The notes under the pieces were generated by a model. That model saw only the letters and a program-made list of their open reading frames with translations, made no database searches and was not told where the DNA came from. Position numbers and translations under genes: made by a program. A stretch of 64,000 nucleotides of DNA. Source: UBA2040 sp002384725 (lineage in GTDB: Bacteria; Bacteroidota; Bacteroidia; Flavobacteriales_D; Crocinitomicaceae). Within the stretch, counting starts at the first letter, position 1, and each line of letters begins with the position of its first letter. Shown here in pieces: positions 52,242-61,246 of the stretch. The stretch spans positions 124,001 to 188,000 of the forward strand of contig CAWUXE010000006.1 in the NCBI GenBank assembly GCA_963926475.1, given 5' to 3'.

Positions 52242-53947
52242 TAATTCGTTATGTATCTTTTATCTTATCGCTATTCACCGCGTATTCCGCATTGGCTCAA
52301 AAACCACATGTAGAAATCATAGTTGAACAGTCTGAAGTAGAAGTTGGCAATCAATTTACGATTATTGTAAAGTCGAATTTGATGGGTGAACTAAAAATCA
52401 ATCTACCCGACGAATTTGAACAAGGAGTAAATGTTTTCAGTCGGTCTGAACAAGACTTTGATGGAAATACTGGAGAAAGCACCAGGACCGTTTTCCACGG
52501 AAGATCTGGAAGTATACACACCGCAGGCACATTTACAATTGGTCCAGCATTTATTCGCCATGGAAACAAGGTGTACAAATCAAATAAAGTTAGAATTAAA
52601 GTGGTGACAGAGGAGAGTAATGCTGCCTCTACCCTTGATGAAAATATTTTTCGAAAACCAGCAACAGGTGCGATAGAAGTTGAAAAGCAAAAAATTTATT
52701 GTGGTGAAGCTATTGTGCTTCAACCCGTGATTTACTCAAAATTTATCCCAAATGGGTTTGTGGATTATGAAAGATGTACCTTCTCCACTCCGGTTGATCA
52801 GCATTTTCTTGTTAAACCAGATGAAGTAACACCAACTCAGATCAATGCAAACGGTCACAAATGCTATAAATTAGAATTCAATAGGCAAGTGGTATTCGTG
52901 AATAGCCCAGGGGAAATTTTTATTAAGCCTTTTCAAATGACTTTGAAATCAGGTTTTGAAGGATATTCCGTTCGCGCCAAACGCGCGCATTTCAAAGTTG
53001 TTCCTTTGCCAGGTGGTGCTCCAAAGTCCTTTTTAGGAGGCGTAGGAACCTTTAAAATAAACCATGAAATTGATAAATTAGAAGCGAAGCAAGGAGATAT
53101 TGTGACGCTTACGATTGTCATCTCAGGACAAGGAAACTTGCACGATATCAGCAAACCGAAAATCGACTTTGGAAAGAATTTCAACTTGTATGGAGATCCC
53201 GAAATTGTAGAAAATTTGAAATTCACTACCAAGGGAGCCCAAGGTGAAATTCGAATCATTTATCATTTACAAGCTATCACTGACGGATTTTCTAAATTTC
53301 CCAATTTGATGATGAGTTATTTCGATCCTAAACAGGAAAAATACTGCACAATTACCTCTCAACCGGCTCAAATTGTTGTAGAAAGTAATCCGTCTTTCGT
53401 TCTTAAAAACGATACCACTGCCTCTTCCAAAGAAATGTCGGTGACTCATTTTAACGATAAAAATTCAGTTTCAAAAAGCATTTTTACGAGTTCAACAGCC
53501 AAATGGGTAGGCTTCTCTGCTCCTGTTTGTGCAGCATTTTTGTTCCTTTTGTTTAGACGAAAACAAGGAGAAGAAGAAGAAGAAGAAGAACCTCAGGCAA
53601 TCCAAGTTTTTGAACAGAAAGTGACTCAATTTAACACTGGAGAATTTCTGTCCGTTCTCCAAGCACATGCAAACAATAGAAATGTTTTGCCTTTTTTCAC
53701 CCAATTATCGAAAGACTTGCAAGTCGCCACATCTATTGCTGCAAAAGGTGACGGAAATTGGGTGCTCTCTACCGACGAGAAAAAGCAGTTTTTCGAAGAT
53801 GAAAATTTCTCTGAAGAATTTAAATCTATGTTTTTTGATTTACAACAAAAATGTGAATTGTGTCGCTATGGTGGCCAAAAACAAGAGGATGATTTGTCGG
53901 TTTATTTGACCAATGCGGAGACCATTTTGAAAACTTTAGAAAAATAA
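52235..53947 (+). CDS. batD: Aerotolerance protein BatD
   Basis: 570 residues. A signal peptide (1-20, ending SALAQ) is followed by BatD immunoglobulin-like domains (about 25-410, VEIIVEQSEVEVGNQFTIIV and FRKPATGAIEVEKQKIYCGE). A transmembrane helix (about 427-443, WVGFSAPVCAAFLFLLF) leads to a cytoplasmic tail that begins with seven consecutive Glu. It is the last gene of the MoxR-Bat operon. The Glu run is encoded by a pure GAA repeat (53570-53590), a site that could slip. Confidence 0.9.
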   Translation: MVIIRYVSFILSLFTAYSALAQKPHVEIIVEQSEVEVGNQFTIIVKSNLMGELKINLPDEFEQGVNVFSRSEQDFDGNTGESTRTVFHGRSGSIHTAGTFTIGPAFIRHGNKVYKSNKVRIKVVTEESNAASTLDENIFRKPATGAIEVEKQKIYCGEAIVLQPVIYSKFIPNGFVDYERCTFSTPVDQHFLVKPDEVTPTQINANGHKCYKLEFNRQVVFVNSPGEIFIKPFQMTLKSGFEGYSVRAKRAHFKVVPLPGGAPKSFLGGVGTFKINHEIDKLEAKQGDIVTLTIVISGQGNLHDISKPKIDFGKNFNLYGDPEIVENLKFTTKGAQGEIRIIYHLQAITDGFSKFPNLMMSYFDPKQEKYCTITSQPAQIVVESNPSFVLKNDTTASSKEMSVTHFNDKNSVSKSIFTSSTAKWVGFSAPVCAAFLFLLFRRKQGEEEEEEEPQAIQVFEQKVTQFNTGEFLSVLQAHANNRNVLPFFTQLSKDLQVATSIAAKGDGNWVLSTDEKKQFFEDENFSEEFKSMFFDLQQKCELCRYGGQKQEDDLSVYLTNAETILKTLEK

Positions 53948-54006
53948 CCGAGTTTCCTTCTCGACCTTTGTCCTCCTCGTCGGATAAACGCATAACCTTT
54001 GCGTGC

Positions 54007-54039
54007 TTTGCGCGAAACCACCCAAATTGCTTACTTTTG
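54007..54039 (+). promoter_or_regulatory. Promoter (TTTG-N21-TACTTTTG) for rlmN
   Basis: TTTG at 54007-54010 and TACTTTTG at 54032-54039, 21 bp apart, match both Bacteroidota boxes. The -7 box ends 5 nt before the rlmN ATG, so the transcript is predicted to be leaderless. Confidence 0.65.
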
Positions 54040-54044
54040 TCCTC

Positions 54045-55118
54045 ATGTCCAATACCAAGAAAAATATTCGTGAATTTTCTATTGATGAAATCAAAGAATA
54101 CTTGACTTCCATCGGTGAAAAACCCTTTCGCGCAAAACAGATTTTCGAATGGTTGTGGAAGAAAAACGCACATACTTTCGATGAAATGTCGAACCTCAGT
54201 TTAGGTTTGAGAGAGAAATTAGAAGAAGCCTTTTTAATCGATCACATCGTTTTGGACGATCAACAAATTTCCGGCGATAAAACCATCAAGTGTGCGTTTA
54301 AAGTAAATGAAACCCAAGTCATCGAAGGAGTGCTAATTCCGACAAAATCGAGAATGACAGCGTGTATTTCCTCACAAGTGGGTTGCAGTTTGGCTTGTGC
54401 TTTTTGTGCAACGGGACGCTTAAAAATGATGCGTAATTTGACAGCAGGTGAAATCGTAGACCAAGTTGTGTATTTGAACAATCAAGCGGAAAAACATTAC
54501 GGTCAACATTTGTCGAATATCGTTTACATGGGAATGGGTGAACCGCTTTTGAATTACAAAAACATGCTCCGTTCAACAGAGATTTTGACATCTGAAGACG
54601 GATTGGGAATTTCACCAAAACGAATTACTGTTTCAACCGCTGGAATTGCGAAACTCATCAAGAAATTGGGCGATGATAATGTACGGTTCAACTTGGCTTT
54701 GTCTCTGCATGCTGCAAATGATGAAAAGCGCAACAAAATCATGGAGATCAATGAAACCAACGATATTGAAGCTTTGCGCGAAGCCTTAGTTTATTTCTAT
54801 GAGAAAACAGGTAGCCGCATCACTTTTGAATACATCATTTTCAAAGATTTCAACGACGAAATTCAAGATGCACGCGAATTGGCCGAATTTGCCAAATGCG
54901 TTCCGTGTAAAATAAATATCATTGAATACAATCCTATCGACGATGGTGTTTTGCAACAAGCCGACCCACAAAAAGTAGATGCTTTTGCTCAGTTTTTGGA
55001 AGACAGAAATCTGATTGTAAATGTGCGCAGAAGTCGTGGCAAAGACATTGATGCAGCTTGCGGTCAATTAGCGAATAAGAACAATGCAATATTGAAGGAG
55101 GAAAGAATTTTGAAGTAA
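54045..55118 (+). CDS. rlmN: 23S rRNA (adenine-C2)-methyltransferase RlmN
   Basis: Radical-SAM enzyme of 357 residues that methylates A2503 of 23S rRNA (and A37 of some tRNAs). The cluster-binding Cys are in GCSLACAFCATGRLKMMRNL (CxxxCxxC, near residue 117), the catalytic Cys near the end is in DIDAACGQLA, and YMGMGEPLLNY is also family-specific. The ATG at 54045 is chosen over an in-frame start at 54003 because the promoter lies between them. Confidence 0.96.
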   Translation: MSNTKKNIREFSIDEIKEYLTSIGEKPFRAKQIFEWLWKKNAHTFDEMSNLSLGLREKLEEAFLIDHIVLDDQQISGDKTIKCAFKVNETQVIEGVLIPTKSRMTACISSQVGCSLACAFCATGRLKMMRNLTAGEIVDQVVYLNNQAEKHYGQHLSNIVYMGMGEPLLNYKNMLRSTEILTSEDGLGISPKRITVSTAGIAKLIKKLGDDNVRFNLALSLHAANDEKRNKIMEINETNDIEALREALVYFYEKTGSRITFEYIIFKDFNDEIQDARELAEFAKCVPCKINIIEYNPIDDGVLQQADPQKVDAFAQFLEDRNLIVNVRRSRGKDIDAACGQLANKNNAILKEERILK

Positions 55119-55156
55119 TGTTCAGTATCGCACGAAAGTTCTCTTTTGGAGAATGA

Positions 55157-55303
55157 ATTTTAAAGTTTGTAAAAAATATAAATCCTATTTTGACGCTGAA
55201 AACTCACAAAGACTTTGGAGCAATTGACTCAAACAAGGATGGCTTTATTTCGAAAAATGAATTCGACACAAAGCGCCACGTCCAGAAGGGAAGGGAGAAA
55301 TAA
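55157..55303 (+). other. EF-hand-containing ORF fragment
   Basis: In the rlmN-DUF1343 gap a short frame, open from 55157 and ending TAA 55301-55303, contains the exact EF-hand loop DSNKDGFISKNE preceded by HKDFGAI and followed by FDTKRHVQKG. A possible TTG start at 55190 would give 37 residues. A single EF-hand without signal peptide or partner hand looks like the remnant of a small secreted EF-hand protein, but a functional peptide cannot be excluded. Confidence 0.4.
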
Positions 55304-55365
55304 TCTGTGGCTAGGATCAGAGAAACCAGAGTAGAGAGCTGAGCCAGTCGATTCTGTTCTATGTT

Positions 55366-56634
55366 CTAATAAAGAAGATACTTCGCCCGAATTTTTTTAA
55401 AAGCATCCAGATCCGCTTTCCACTTTTGACGAATCTCTTTTTCGTTCATTCCGCTTTGAATCTGTTTCAACAAGGTCGTATTTCCGGCCAATTTATTGAA
55501 AAATGATTCGTTAGTGATAAATTCCGCGTTGTCCTTGAGGAGTTTTTGTGCTTCGATGAGATAAGATAGATCCAGTCTGCTGGCCTTCATTCCGCCAGCT
55601 TCATGCAGGTTATAACCATTGCACAATTTATTCTCCAACAAAGGGTGCTTCGCTCCTTCCGAAGATTTTGGTGTGAAACTAAAATCGGTTTTCGGGAAAT
55701 TTGGATGTCCATAAATTTCAAACGGTGTTTCTGTACCTCGACCCACACTCACGCTTGTTCCTTCGAAAAAGCACAAACCTGGGTACAATTGAATGGACTC
55801 ATCCGTTCTTAGATTTGGAGAGGGCGCAACAGGCAATGAATAATTCATATTGTGCCAATAACCACTCATTGAAATAACCGTCAAATCACATTTCAAATTG
55901 TTTGGCAACCAACCTTCTCCGTTGATCATTTGTCCGTACTCGCCAATCGTCATTCCGTATACCACTGGCACAGGATGCATTCCAACAAATGAAGTTTGAC
56001 TTTTTTCCAACACGGGTCCATCGATATAATGTGCATTTGGATTTGGTCGATCTAACACAATTAGCGGGATTTTTGCTTCAGCACACGCCTCCATAACATA
56101 ATGAAGCGTAGAAATATAAGTGTAAAATCGTACGCCAACATCTTGAATATCGAATACCATGGCATCCAATCCACTCATCATTTCTTTCGAAGGTTTTTTT
56201 GTGTTTCCGTATAAGGACATAATGGACAATCCTGTTTTTGCGTCTATGGTTGCTGAAACATGTTCTCCTGCATCTGCTTTACCCCGGAATCCATGCTCTG
56301 GAGCGAAAACTTTGGTCACCTTTACATCCATTCCCAACAAAGTATCGACCAAATGCACGTCGCCTATCATTCCAGTTTGGTTGGAAACCACGCCTACTCG
56401 TTTGTTCAGCAATGCTTCGCGATACAATTCGGTGCGTTGGATCCCAAGTGACAAAGGCATCATTTTGTCTTTCGCTTCTGGGATATCCTTTTGAACTAAT
56501 TCTATATTCTCAATCTCCGAATTTTCATGAATCTGCGCACATTGAATCAAGGTAATCGCCAAAATTCCTTCCAGACAAAAAAACAAGGCAGATCTATGTA
56601 AACGAAGGAAGTAAAGTGTGATATTTTTCATCAT
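55366..56634 (-). CDS. DUF1343 protein (NamZ-like exo-N-acetylmuramidase)
   Basis: 422-residue exported protein. A signal peptide with possible lipobox (LIQC, about residue 33) is followed by the DUF1343 core: RVGVVSNQTGMIGDVHLVD, KVFAPEHGFRGKADAGEHVS, MVFDIQDVGVRFYTYISTL and IVLDRPNPNAHYIDGPVLE. Family members cleave terminal MurNAc from peptidoglycan fragments. The conserved EHGFRG and DRPNP blocks are intact. A TACCTTCG element precedes it on the minus strand. No other recycling genes are adjacent. Confidence 0.9.
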   Translation of the reverse strand: MMKNITLYFLRLHRSALFFCLEGILAITLIQCAQIHENSEIENIELVQKDIPEAKDKMMPLSLGIQRTELYREALLNKRVGVVSNQTGMIGDVHLVDTLLGMDVKVTKVFAPEHGFRGKADAGEHVSATIDAKTGLSIMSLYGNTKKPSKEMMSGLDAMVFDIQDVGVRFYTYISTLHYVMEACAEAKIPLIVLDRPNPNAHYIDGPVLEKSQTSFVGMHPVPVVYGMTIGEYGQMINGEGWLPNNLKCDLTVISMSGYWHNMNYSLPVAPSPNLRTDESIQLYPGLCFFEGTSVSVGRGTETPFEIYGHPNFPKTDFSFTPKSSEGAKHPLLENKLCNGYNLHEAGGMKASRLDLSYLIEAQKLLKDNAEFITNESFFNKLAGNTTLLKQIQSGMNEKEIRQKWKADLDAFKKIRAKYLLY

Positions 56635-57015
56635 TTGATGGGTGTCGTATATTTTCCGAAGGTAGAAATTAATTTGCCCTTCGTTTTGGGTTGTGCAAAT
56701 TCTATTCCACGTTTTATTGTGGATGAAGGGAGGTGATTTTTCAACATTACGAAATTAAGTAATGAAGAAAAGTGGGGTGCCCGAAGAATTAGAATCAACT
56801 TTTTTTACCAATAACATCACAAAGAGTAAAATCCCTTTGGTCAATAAACACTTCGCGAGACTACCATAAAAGACCTTCTTTGTTTTTTCATCTCTTAATT
56901 TCTTAATGTTAAAGGCTCACGTAGTTCGTTAAATAATTCCTAAAACCCCTCGTTTCACTCTTTTTGGAACAGTTATTGAATTTCACTCCATTATTAACCA
57001 ATAAAATTAAGAGCC
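56635..57015. other. Intergenic region with sigma-54-like site
   Basis: No gene is seen. On the plus strand TGGAAC-AGTTA-TTGA at 56965-56979, 36 bases before the DUF4476 gene, has the layout of a -24/-12 sigma-54 promoter, but two positions differ from TGGCAC-N5-TTGC. A small TCCAC/GTGGA hairpin lies near 56704-56722. Neither is strong. Confidence 0.3.
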
Positions 57016-57696
57016 ATGAGAAAAATGATACCCATTTTAGTTGCAATGTTCGTCTTTATGACGAGTCAAGCAGGAGAACTTTATGTAAAGATCAATTCTA
57101 CGCCAGGTTCTTATTACGCCACTTTCGAAAATCAAGCGGTTTACAACAACTCTGGAATATTTCGATTTTTCGAATTGATAGGAGACCACAGCAATCTACT
57201 TGTTAGACATCAAGTTTCGCAACAGGTAATGGCAAATGTTCACATCAGTGAGCCATATAACCAAAGAGTGATAGGAGAAATTAACACGTTTGGTCAATTT
57301 ATATTGATCGAATCACAACCCTTGAATTACATCAGCTGGTACGCTCAACAAAACCCATTTGTCGTTCAAAATCACCCAGGGATTTGTCCACCAATGACGC
57401 ATCCAATTGGGATGATGAGTTACCAACAATTGAGTGAAGCTGATTACCAAGCATTTTTAGAGCATGTTGAAGATGAAGTTTTTGATAGTGGTAAACTTGC
57501 CACAGCGCAAAATTTCGTGAAAAAGACACGAATGTCTGCTGAACAAATCAAGGGAATAGCCGATGTATTTACCTTCGATGAAAGCCGTTTGAAATGGGCG
57601 AAATTTGCCTACGATTACTGTTACAATCCGGCAAACTACTACAAATTGGATGACGCATTTACCTTCTCGTCAAACAGAGATGCCTTGAAAGCATAA
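57016..57696 (+). CDS. DUF4476 domain secreted protein
   Basis: 226 residues. The signal peptide (about 1-19, ending TSQA) is followed by an N-terminal beta region (about 20-105) and a Pro/His-rich hinge (HPGICPPMTHPIGMMS). The C-terminal DUF4476 domain (about 135-222) has QLSEADYQAFLEHVEDEVFD, KKTRMSAEQIKGIADVFTF and the ending KWAKFAYDYCYNPANYYKL. The domain is common in Bacteroidota exported proteins of unknown function. A strong terminator follows, so it is monocistronic. Confidence 0.82.
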   Translation: MRKMIPILVAMFVFMTSQAGELYVKINSTPGSYYATFENQAVYNNSGIFRFFELIGDHSNLLVRHQVSQQVMANVHISEPYNQRVIGEINTFGQFILIESQPLNYISWYAQQNPFVVQNHPGICPPMTHPIGMMSYQQLSEADYQAFLEHVEDEVFDSGKLATAQNFVKKTRMSAEQIKGIADVFTFDESRLKWAKFAYDYCYNPANYYKLDDAFTFSSNRDALKA

Positions 57697-57725
57697 ATTG
57701 CCAAAAAATAAAACTGAATTTTTAC

Positions 57726-57781
57726 AAAACCGTCCATTCTGAAACTCGAGTGCCTTCGACAGATGAAATGGACGGTTTTTT
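57726..57781 (+). terminator. Rho-independent terminator after DUF4476 gene
   Basis: Perfect 13-bp stem AAAACCGTCCATT / AATGGACGGTTTT with a 28-base loop and a T6 run. It begins 30 bases after the stop codon. Confidence 0.85.
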
Positions 57782-57834
57782 ATGCCTTTTTTCGACAAAA
57801 CTTCGCCCCATACAAATAGTAAGTCCAAGTAGAA

Positions 57835-59565
57835 ATGGTATCTTCGTCCATTAAACGAAACAGTAGTTTGGCGCACGAATATTTCATTGCGAAAAAAATA
57901 TTTCTGAAGAAAACGGAAGGCAAAAAAGTCTCTCGTCCCATCGTGCGCATAAGCATGATTAGTATTGCCTTGGCTATTATCGTGAATCTTTTAACCATCG
58001 CCGTTGTAATCGGTTTTCAAAAAGAAGTACGTGAGAAAATAACGGGGTTCTCCTCTCATTCCTACATCATGATCAATGGCGAAGGAAGTATTTATGAAAG
58101 CGAACCCATACGAAAGGATCAGGCTTTATACGAAAGTTTGAAATCCAACCAGAACATTGATTTCATTCACCCTGTTGCGTTCAAACCTGTTCTTCTTCAA
58201 TCGGAAAAAAGAAAAGGAACCATAAAAACGGCTGCTGGAAAAGATTCTTCCGTTGTCCGTCAAGATGTGCAAGGAGCAGTGCTAAAAGGTGTCGATTCGA
58301 CTTTTAATTGGCACTTTTTCAAAGAATATCTCATCAAAGGAAGATTACCTAAAGTAAACACAGAACAGATTTCAAATGAAATACTCATCTCCCAAAAATT
58401 AGCGACCGATTTAGATTTTATAATTGGCGATTCGGTTCGGTCTTATTTCGCGAAGAATACACCCGTCATGCGTTATTTTACCGTTGCCGGTATTTACCAT
58501 ACTGGACTTGCCGAATTCGACAAAAAAATGGTCATGGGTGACCTTCGCCAAGTGCAATTGCTCAACGATTGGGGAATTCAAGCCAGTATTGATGTTCTCG
58601 ACACCTTAAGCGATGGTTACGTGGTTATTAAAGCCAATGTGCAAGGCGGAAATGGTGTGTACGACTATGACTGGGGGAAAGGGTATGGCTCCGTTCAAGG
58701 GATAAAAATTTGTCCGAGTTTTGATACTACTTTTCGGTTGATTGTGCGAGATTACGTGCCAATCGGGAGTCACCAGACTACACAAAAAAATGAACCCGAC
58801 ACAGCTTACATCTCCATAAAAGTTAAAGGCGACGGCCGAACAGCTTGCACTTTTCCATTGGATGATTTTGGGAATTTGAAGCGAAACTTTTCTGACAAAT
58901 CTGGACTCCACTTCAGTTTAAAAACCGCCGAAAAAGAAGTGTTTTTCAAATCGAAACCAGGGAAAGGTTCAGCGGATAAATACATCGGAGGCTTCGAAAT
59001 CAACTTTAAGGATTGGGAGAAAATCGATGCAAATGTTGTGGAATTACAGGAGGAATTGATTTTCAAAAATACTGAACACGGTGAATTGGTTCAAGTAACG
59101 AGTATCAAAGAAAATCAAGAAGAAATATTCCTTTGGCTCGACTTTTTAGATATCAATGTGATTATTATTCTTGTGCTGATGGTGTTGATTGGAATTATCA
59201 ATGTAGGTGCCGCACTTTTAGTCATGATTTTAGTGAAAACACAATTCATAGGCATGATGAAAGCCATGGGAAGTGTGAATTGGCAGATAAGAAAGATCTT
59301 TTTGTATCAAGCTTTTTTCATTATCGGAAAGGGAATTATTTGGGGCAATGCTATTGGGATTGGAATCTGTTTTCTGCAGGCTAAATTCGGTATTCTTAGC
59401 CTCAATCCAGAGGTTTATTATTTGGATAAGGTGCCCATCGATATTACTTGGTGGCACGTTTTATTACTCAATATTGTGACATTAATTATTTGTCTTGTTG
59501 CAATGATTGGTCCGAGTGCTTTGATTAGTCGAGTGAATCCTACGAAGGCGATTAAGTTTCAATAA
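57835..59565 (+). CDS. LolC/FtsX-type ABC transporter permease
   Basis: 576-residue permease with the four-helix MacB/LolC layout: helix 1 near residues 40-62 (ISMISIALAIIVNLLTIAVV), a large periplasmic domain (about 65-440), then three helices (VIIILVLMVLIGIINVGAAL, a second in the QAFFIIGKGIIWGNAIGIGI region, and a third near IVTLIICLVAMIGPSA). It ends SRVNPTKAIKFQ, typical of the family. It probably moves lipoproteins or other envelope substrates with an ATPase encoded elsewhere. A TATCTTCG directly after the ATG could be a -7 box, in which case the TTG at 57868 (just before AHEYFIAKKIF) is the true start. Confidence 0.88.
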   Translation: MVSSSIKRNSSLAHEYFIAKKIFLKKTEGKKVSRPIVRISMISIALAIIVNLLTIAVVIGFQKEVREKITGFSSHSYIMINGEGSIYESEPIRKDQALYESLKSNQNIDFIHPVAFKPVLLQSEKRKGTIKTAAGKDSSVVRQDVQGAVLKGVDSTFNWHFFKEYLIKGRLPKVNTEQISNEILISQKLATDLDFIIGDSVRSYFAKNTPVMRYFTVAGIYHTGLAEFDKKMVMGDLRQVQLLNDWGIQASIDVLDTLSDGYVVIKANVQGGNGVYDYDWGKGYGSVQGIKICPSFDTTFRLIVRDYVPIGSHQTTQKNEPDTAYISIKVKGDGRTACTFPLDDFGNLKRNFSDKSGLHFSLKTAEKEVFFKSKPGKGSADKYIGGFEINFKDWEKIDANVVELQEELIFKNTEHGELVQVTSIKENQEEIFLWLDFLDINVIIILVLMVLIGIINVGAALLVMILVKTQFIGMMKAMGSVNWQIRKIFLYQAFFIIGKGIIWGNAIGIGICFLQAKFGILSLNPEVYYLDKVPIDITWWHVLLLNIVTLIICLVAMIGPSALISRVNPTKAIKFQ

Positions 59566-59593
59566 GGGGTTGGATTGGCTAAATGGCCATAAA

Positions 59594-59628
59594 TAAAAAA
59601 GCCGCTCCAGATTATCTCCGAAGCGACT
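59594..59628 (-). terminator. Terminator for the ribF-LRR transcript
   Basis: On the minus strand AGTCGCTTCGG pairs with the AGCCGCT side (about 8 pairs, one G-T) and is followed by TTTTTT. It lies about 95 bases after the LRR stop and may also stop transcripts from the plus-strand permease gene. Confidence 0.6.
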
Positions 59629-59723
59629 GTTTTGTAAACCTAAAAACCCATTAAATCAAACAGAATTTGAATGATAGGAAGTTTGATACTATATAACCGT
59701 TTGAGAACATGTTTCAGTTGGCC

Positions 59724-60305
59724 TTATTCAATACAGTTGCACGGCGCATCGAATTTAATTTTTGTATTTGAAAGCCGTTCTTCCCATGTTTGCTGGAATT
59801 CACGCCCAAAGAGTATTCCTCGCGCATCGAATGTTTTAAGGTTCTTTAATAAGGCTAACTCCGAGGGAAAGGAGTCAATTTGGGTATTGAAGATGTCCAA
59901 ATGCTCCAATTGCGTCAAATATTGAATACAAGTTGGCATATTGGTGATGATATTGTTGCTCAACGAGATAGATTTCAAATTGGGCATGGAACAGATCACA
60001 ATGGGGAAGATTTGCAAGCGGTTTTTGCTCAAGGTTAAAATTTCTAATTTTTGTAATTGATTCAGGTTTTGCGGAATTTTCGTTAGTTTGTTTTTGGTCA
60101 AATCCAATGCACGAAGATTGGGATAATTTAATATTTCTTCTGGAAAATCGGTGAGTTTCATCTTGATCATGCGAATGGCGAAAACCGAATCGGGATGATT
60201 TACACGCGCCTCTTCAATCGACATATAGTCGCGCTCCTTGATTTCTTGCGAAAAGCTAGAACTACTTATAAACAGAATTAAAATAAGAACGAACGGTCGT
60301 GTCAT
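59724..60305 (-). CDS. Leucine-rich-repeat secreted protein
   Basis: 193 residues. The signal peptide (about 1-19, ending SSFSQ) is followed by five or so LRRs (about 55-170): LRALDLTKNKLTKIPQNL, LEILTLSKNRLQIFP, LKSISLSNNIITNMP and LEHLDIFNTQIDSFPSEL. The protein ends with CNCIE. It is a probable surface or periplasmic binding protein with unknown ligand. Its ATG lies 44 bases inside the 3' end of ribF in another frame, a long overlap that suggests translational coupling. Confidence 0.85.
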   Translation of the reverse strand: MTRPFVLILILFISSSSFSQEIKERDYMSIEEARVNHPDSVFAIRMIKMKLTDFPEEILNYPNLRALDLTKNKLTKIPQNLNQLQKLEILTLSKNRLQIFPIVICSMPNLKSISLSNNIITNMPTCIQYLTQLEHLDIFNTQIDSFPSELALLKNLKTFDARGILFGREFQQTWEERLSNTKIKFDAPCNCIE

Positions 60306-61206
60306 CTTTTTTGATTTGTTGAATCAATTCTTCTTTGGAGTTAAAAGCAATTTCTTCTCTTACGAAGGTATAAAATCGAACGGTAAGTTCTGTTCCGTAC
60401 AAGTCGCCCTGAAAGTCCATAAGATAAACTTCTAGCTGCAATTTTCGTTCCAAATCTATAGTAGGACGAGAACCGATGTTCATCATACCCTTATGCCTTT
60501 CACCCGATGCTAAAGTTACATCTACGGCATACACACCATTTTTCGGAATGAGTTTATTGGGATTCTTTAAATCTAAATTGGCCGTAGGAAAACCTAGTTC
60601 GCGACCAATTTGTTCACCCTTGATAACTGTGCCGTTGATTTCGAAATAATCAGACAAATAGTTTTTCGCTAGATCTACTTCTCCAGCATCGATTGCGCGT
60701 CGGATTTTTGTTGAACTTACATTCACATCGTTTATCTCTTGCGCCGAAATTTCGATGACGTCAAATCCATACGTATCAGATACCGAACGTAAAAAATCGA
60801 GACCTCCTTCCCTATTCTTACCAAAGTGATGATCGTAACCAATCACGAGGGTTTTCACTCCAATTTTTTCGACTAAAATATCGCGAACAAATTCTTGTGC
60901 ATTCAGTTGAGAAAACTCTTTACTAAACGGATAAATAATCAGGTTTTGCAAGCCAAATTCTTGAAGTTTCTTCGTTTTTTCTGTTTGAGTCTGAAGTAAT
61001 TTAAGCGAAGTATCGCTAGGATTCAAGACCAAACGAGGGTGTGGATGAAAAGTAAACAGCACTGATTCACCTCCGTACTTTTTGGCTTCTTGATTGAGGC
61101 GTTGAATGATTTTTTGGTGACCGACATGCACGCCATCGAAGGTTCCAATCGTAACAACTGGATAAGGAATGGAAAGTGATGCCTGTAAACCTTCAAAAAT
61201 CTTCAC
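60262..61206 (-). CDS. ribF: Bifunctional riboflavin kinase/FAD synthetase
   Basis: 314 residues. The N-terminal FMN adenylyltransferase domain (about 1-180) has VVTIGTFDGVHVGHQKII and LVIGYDHHFGKNREGG. The C-terminal flavokinase domain (about 185-310) has GRELGFPTANLDLKNPNKLIP and GMMNIGSRPTI. It makes FMN and FAD in the cytoplasm. The start is GTG 61206. Its end overlaps the LRR gene. Confidence 0.95.
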   Translation of the reverse strand: MKIFEGLQASLSIPYPVVTIGTFDGVHVGHQKIIQRLNQEAKKYGGESVLFTFHPHPRLVLNPSDTSLKLLQTQTEKTKKLQEFGLQNLIIYPFSKEFSQLNAQEFVRDILVEKIGVKTLVIGYDHHFGKNREGGLDFLRSVSDTYGFDVIEISAQEINDVNVSSTKIRRAIDAGEVDLAKNYLSDYFEINGTVIKGEQIGRELGFPTANLDLKNPNKLIPKNGVYAVDVTLASGERHKGMMNIGSRPTIDLERKLQLEVYLMDFQGDLYGTELTVRFYTFVREEIAFNSKEELIQQIKKDDTTVRSYFNSVYK

Positions 61207-61246
61207 GCGATAATTTTCGGCAAAGTTAATGAATCAATCGAGTAGT

